The position numbers were made by a program, and so were the translations under genes. The notes beneath the pieces are model-generated. The model was given only the letters and a program-made list of their open reading frames with translations, was not told the origin of the DNA and did not search any database. This document shows, one piece after another, positions 62,722 to 64,000 of a stretch of 64,000 bases of DNA. Position 1 is the first letter of the stretch, and every line of letters begins with the position of its first letter. Source of the stretch: Apostichopus japonicus (Eukaryota; Echinodermata; Holothuroidea; Aspidochirotida; Stichopodidae); the NCBI RefSeq assembly GCF_037975245.1, contig NC_092565.1, forward strand, positions 4,527,499 to 4,591,498, read 5' to 3'.

Positions 62722-63267
62722 CCCTTTACGAAAACCCAGATCTGGGCCAGATATAAAAATCCAGATCTGGAATTTCAATCTGGGCCAGATCTGCTCCAGA
62801 TCTGGAATTTATATCTGGCCAGATAAAAAATTGGGCAGATATAACTTGATATAAAATTAAGTTTTATACGGCCCATATAAAATTTGATCTGGTTAAATTT
62901 TATTGCATCCATAGCTGGGCCAGATAAAACTTCATCTGGTTGATATAAAGAAAATCCAGATAAACTTTTATATGGCCCATATAAAATTTTAATTTGGTTG
63001 AAGTTTATGGCTTCCATATCTGGGCCAGATAAAACTTTATCTGGTTGATATAAAAAAGAATATCCAGATAAACTTTTATATGGCCAAGTTTAAATTTTTA
63101 CCTGGCCTAATTTTTGGCCATCCATATCTGGGCCAGATGCACTTTATCTGGTTGATATAAAGAAAATCCAGATAATCCAGTTATATCTGGCTTTATAAGG
63201 CCAGATATAGGCTTGATATGGCCAGATTAAACCAGATAAAAAACCAGATCTGGGATTTCGGTAAGGG
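62722..63267. mobile_element. Inverted-repeat, palindrome-rich MITE-like element (546 bp)
   Basis: The left end (CCCTTTACGAAAACCCAGAT) and the reverse complement of the right end (CCCTTACCGAAATCCCAGAT) match at 17 of 20 positions, and the match continues through CTGG. The interior is made of CCAGATCTGG-type palindromes and about three 105-108-bp tandem units, each starting CTGGGCCAGATAAAACTT (starts at 62915, 63020 and 63128). There is no coding capacity. A clear target-site duplication was not found. It is most likely a non-autonomous DNA transposon. Confidence 0.8.
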
Positions 63268-64000
63268 ACCCCATCTCCACGTCCCATCTTACTCTTAGAG
63301 GACAATAAACCACCTCACAGGTGACAGTGAAGATTCCTAATGGGCTTTGAACATTCAAGCAAATCACAATGAATTTCTTAATTCCATGTACCGATCGGGA
63401 GCCTGTTGGTAAGTTTTTGCAATTTTTTTTTTTTTTTTTTGCAACATTTTTACCATCCTGAATATCTCCAGCCAGCAGAATTAGTGTATTTTCTCCCCTT
63501 TAATTCTTTGTACCATAAAATACTTGTCCTTTTTGCAGCTAATATCCCCTTGTATTTTGACTAAACAGTAATTATTTCCGCACTTTAGTATGTACCCGCC
63601 TCTGATTAAAGCCACACAATTGTCATTTTCATCGGTAAGGCTTGTTTATTCTCCAAACTACGGGTTCTTAAAATAAAATCAAACACTAGGGAGAAAGATA
63701 GAGAGAGAGAGAGTTATGTACTATGTCGACGAATAAGTTAATTACTCTCTAAAATTGCTAGCAGAATGGTGAAAGGCGCAGTTTAGGGAACAACTCGGAG
63801 AAAAGGACGTAAATTAAATGTTATCAGAAGCTTTTGAAATATTCTCCACCTAAATACTGCTCAAAGCAACTTCGGTGAGATGTCAAATTAACTACCGTAT
63901 TAAATTTCTCGCTTCCTCTCGCAAAATTGCCAAAATGGATATAAATAGCTTTGATCTTATACTATCCCAGTATTTTGATTTCAAAGTTATATGTATTGTT
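63268..64000. other. Right edge, no gene seen
   Basis: Besides the poly-T run and a short (GA)n at about 63698-63713, nothing recognisable is present. Confidence 0.5.
63421..63440 (+). repeat. Poly-T tract
   Basis: About 20 thymines, interrupted at most once, near the right edge of the window. It could be the tail of an antisense retroposed sequence, but no body was recognised. Confidence 0.7.

Noticed and set aside
1-64000. CRISPR arrays, operons, phage or defence systems
   Set aside because: The sequence is eukaryotic: spliced genes, SINEs and LINEs. No regularly spaced direct repeats with unique spacers were seen; the 119-bp array has no spacers.

Overview
The window looks like nuclear DNA from a marine invertebrate deuterostome. 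An echinoderm is my best guess, from protein similarity and repeat style only. It is AT-rich, the genes are split into many short exons with GT-AG introns, and there are LINE, SINE and MITE-like repeats. All protein calls come from my own reading of exons, splice sites and reading frames against remembered human families; no search was run.

Layout, left to right. (1) 2783-10562, minus strand: the first two coding exons of a CPEB2/3/4-type cytoplasmic polyadenylation element-binding protein, split by a 6.6 kb intron; the RNA-binding C-terminus should lie beyond position 1. (2) 10.6-16.4 kb: intergenic, with a G-rich run, a tRNA-derived SINE and a 5'-truncated, frameshifted LINE. (3) 16472-21118, plus strand: a complete four-exon MARCHF5 gene (mitochondrial RING-CH E3 ligase, 301 aa). 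(4) 22-27 kb: the tail-to-tail gap. (5) 27004-44752, minus strand: a complete insulin-degrading enzyme gene (IDE) in 24 coding exons whose phases all agree, giving 1016 aa against 1019 in human. (6) 44.8-46.8 kb: the region between the divergent starts of IDE and MCMBP. (7) 46848-59780, plus strand: a complete MCM-binding protein gene (MCMBP) in 14 exons, 636 aa, including one U12-type AT-AC intron. (8) 60.9-62.0 kb: a 119-bp tandem array with a 238-bp higher-order period. (9) 62.7-63.3 kb: a palindrome-rich inverted-repeat element, probably a MITE.

The genes do not form one pathway. The arrangement itself is notable: CPEB(-), MARCHF5(+), IDE(-) is the order and orientation I know for CPEB3-MARCHF5-IDE on human 10q23, so this is probably an old linkage block. 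MCMBP, which in human lies elsewhere on 10q, follows where human has KIF11. No bacterial-type system, CRISPR array, rRNA or tRNA gene was found. The points most worth checking are the AT-AC intron, the degenerate copy of part of an IDE exon, the perfect hairpin beside a 27-nt IDE microexon, the SKL ending of IDE, the higher-order satellite and the inverted-repeat element.
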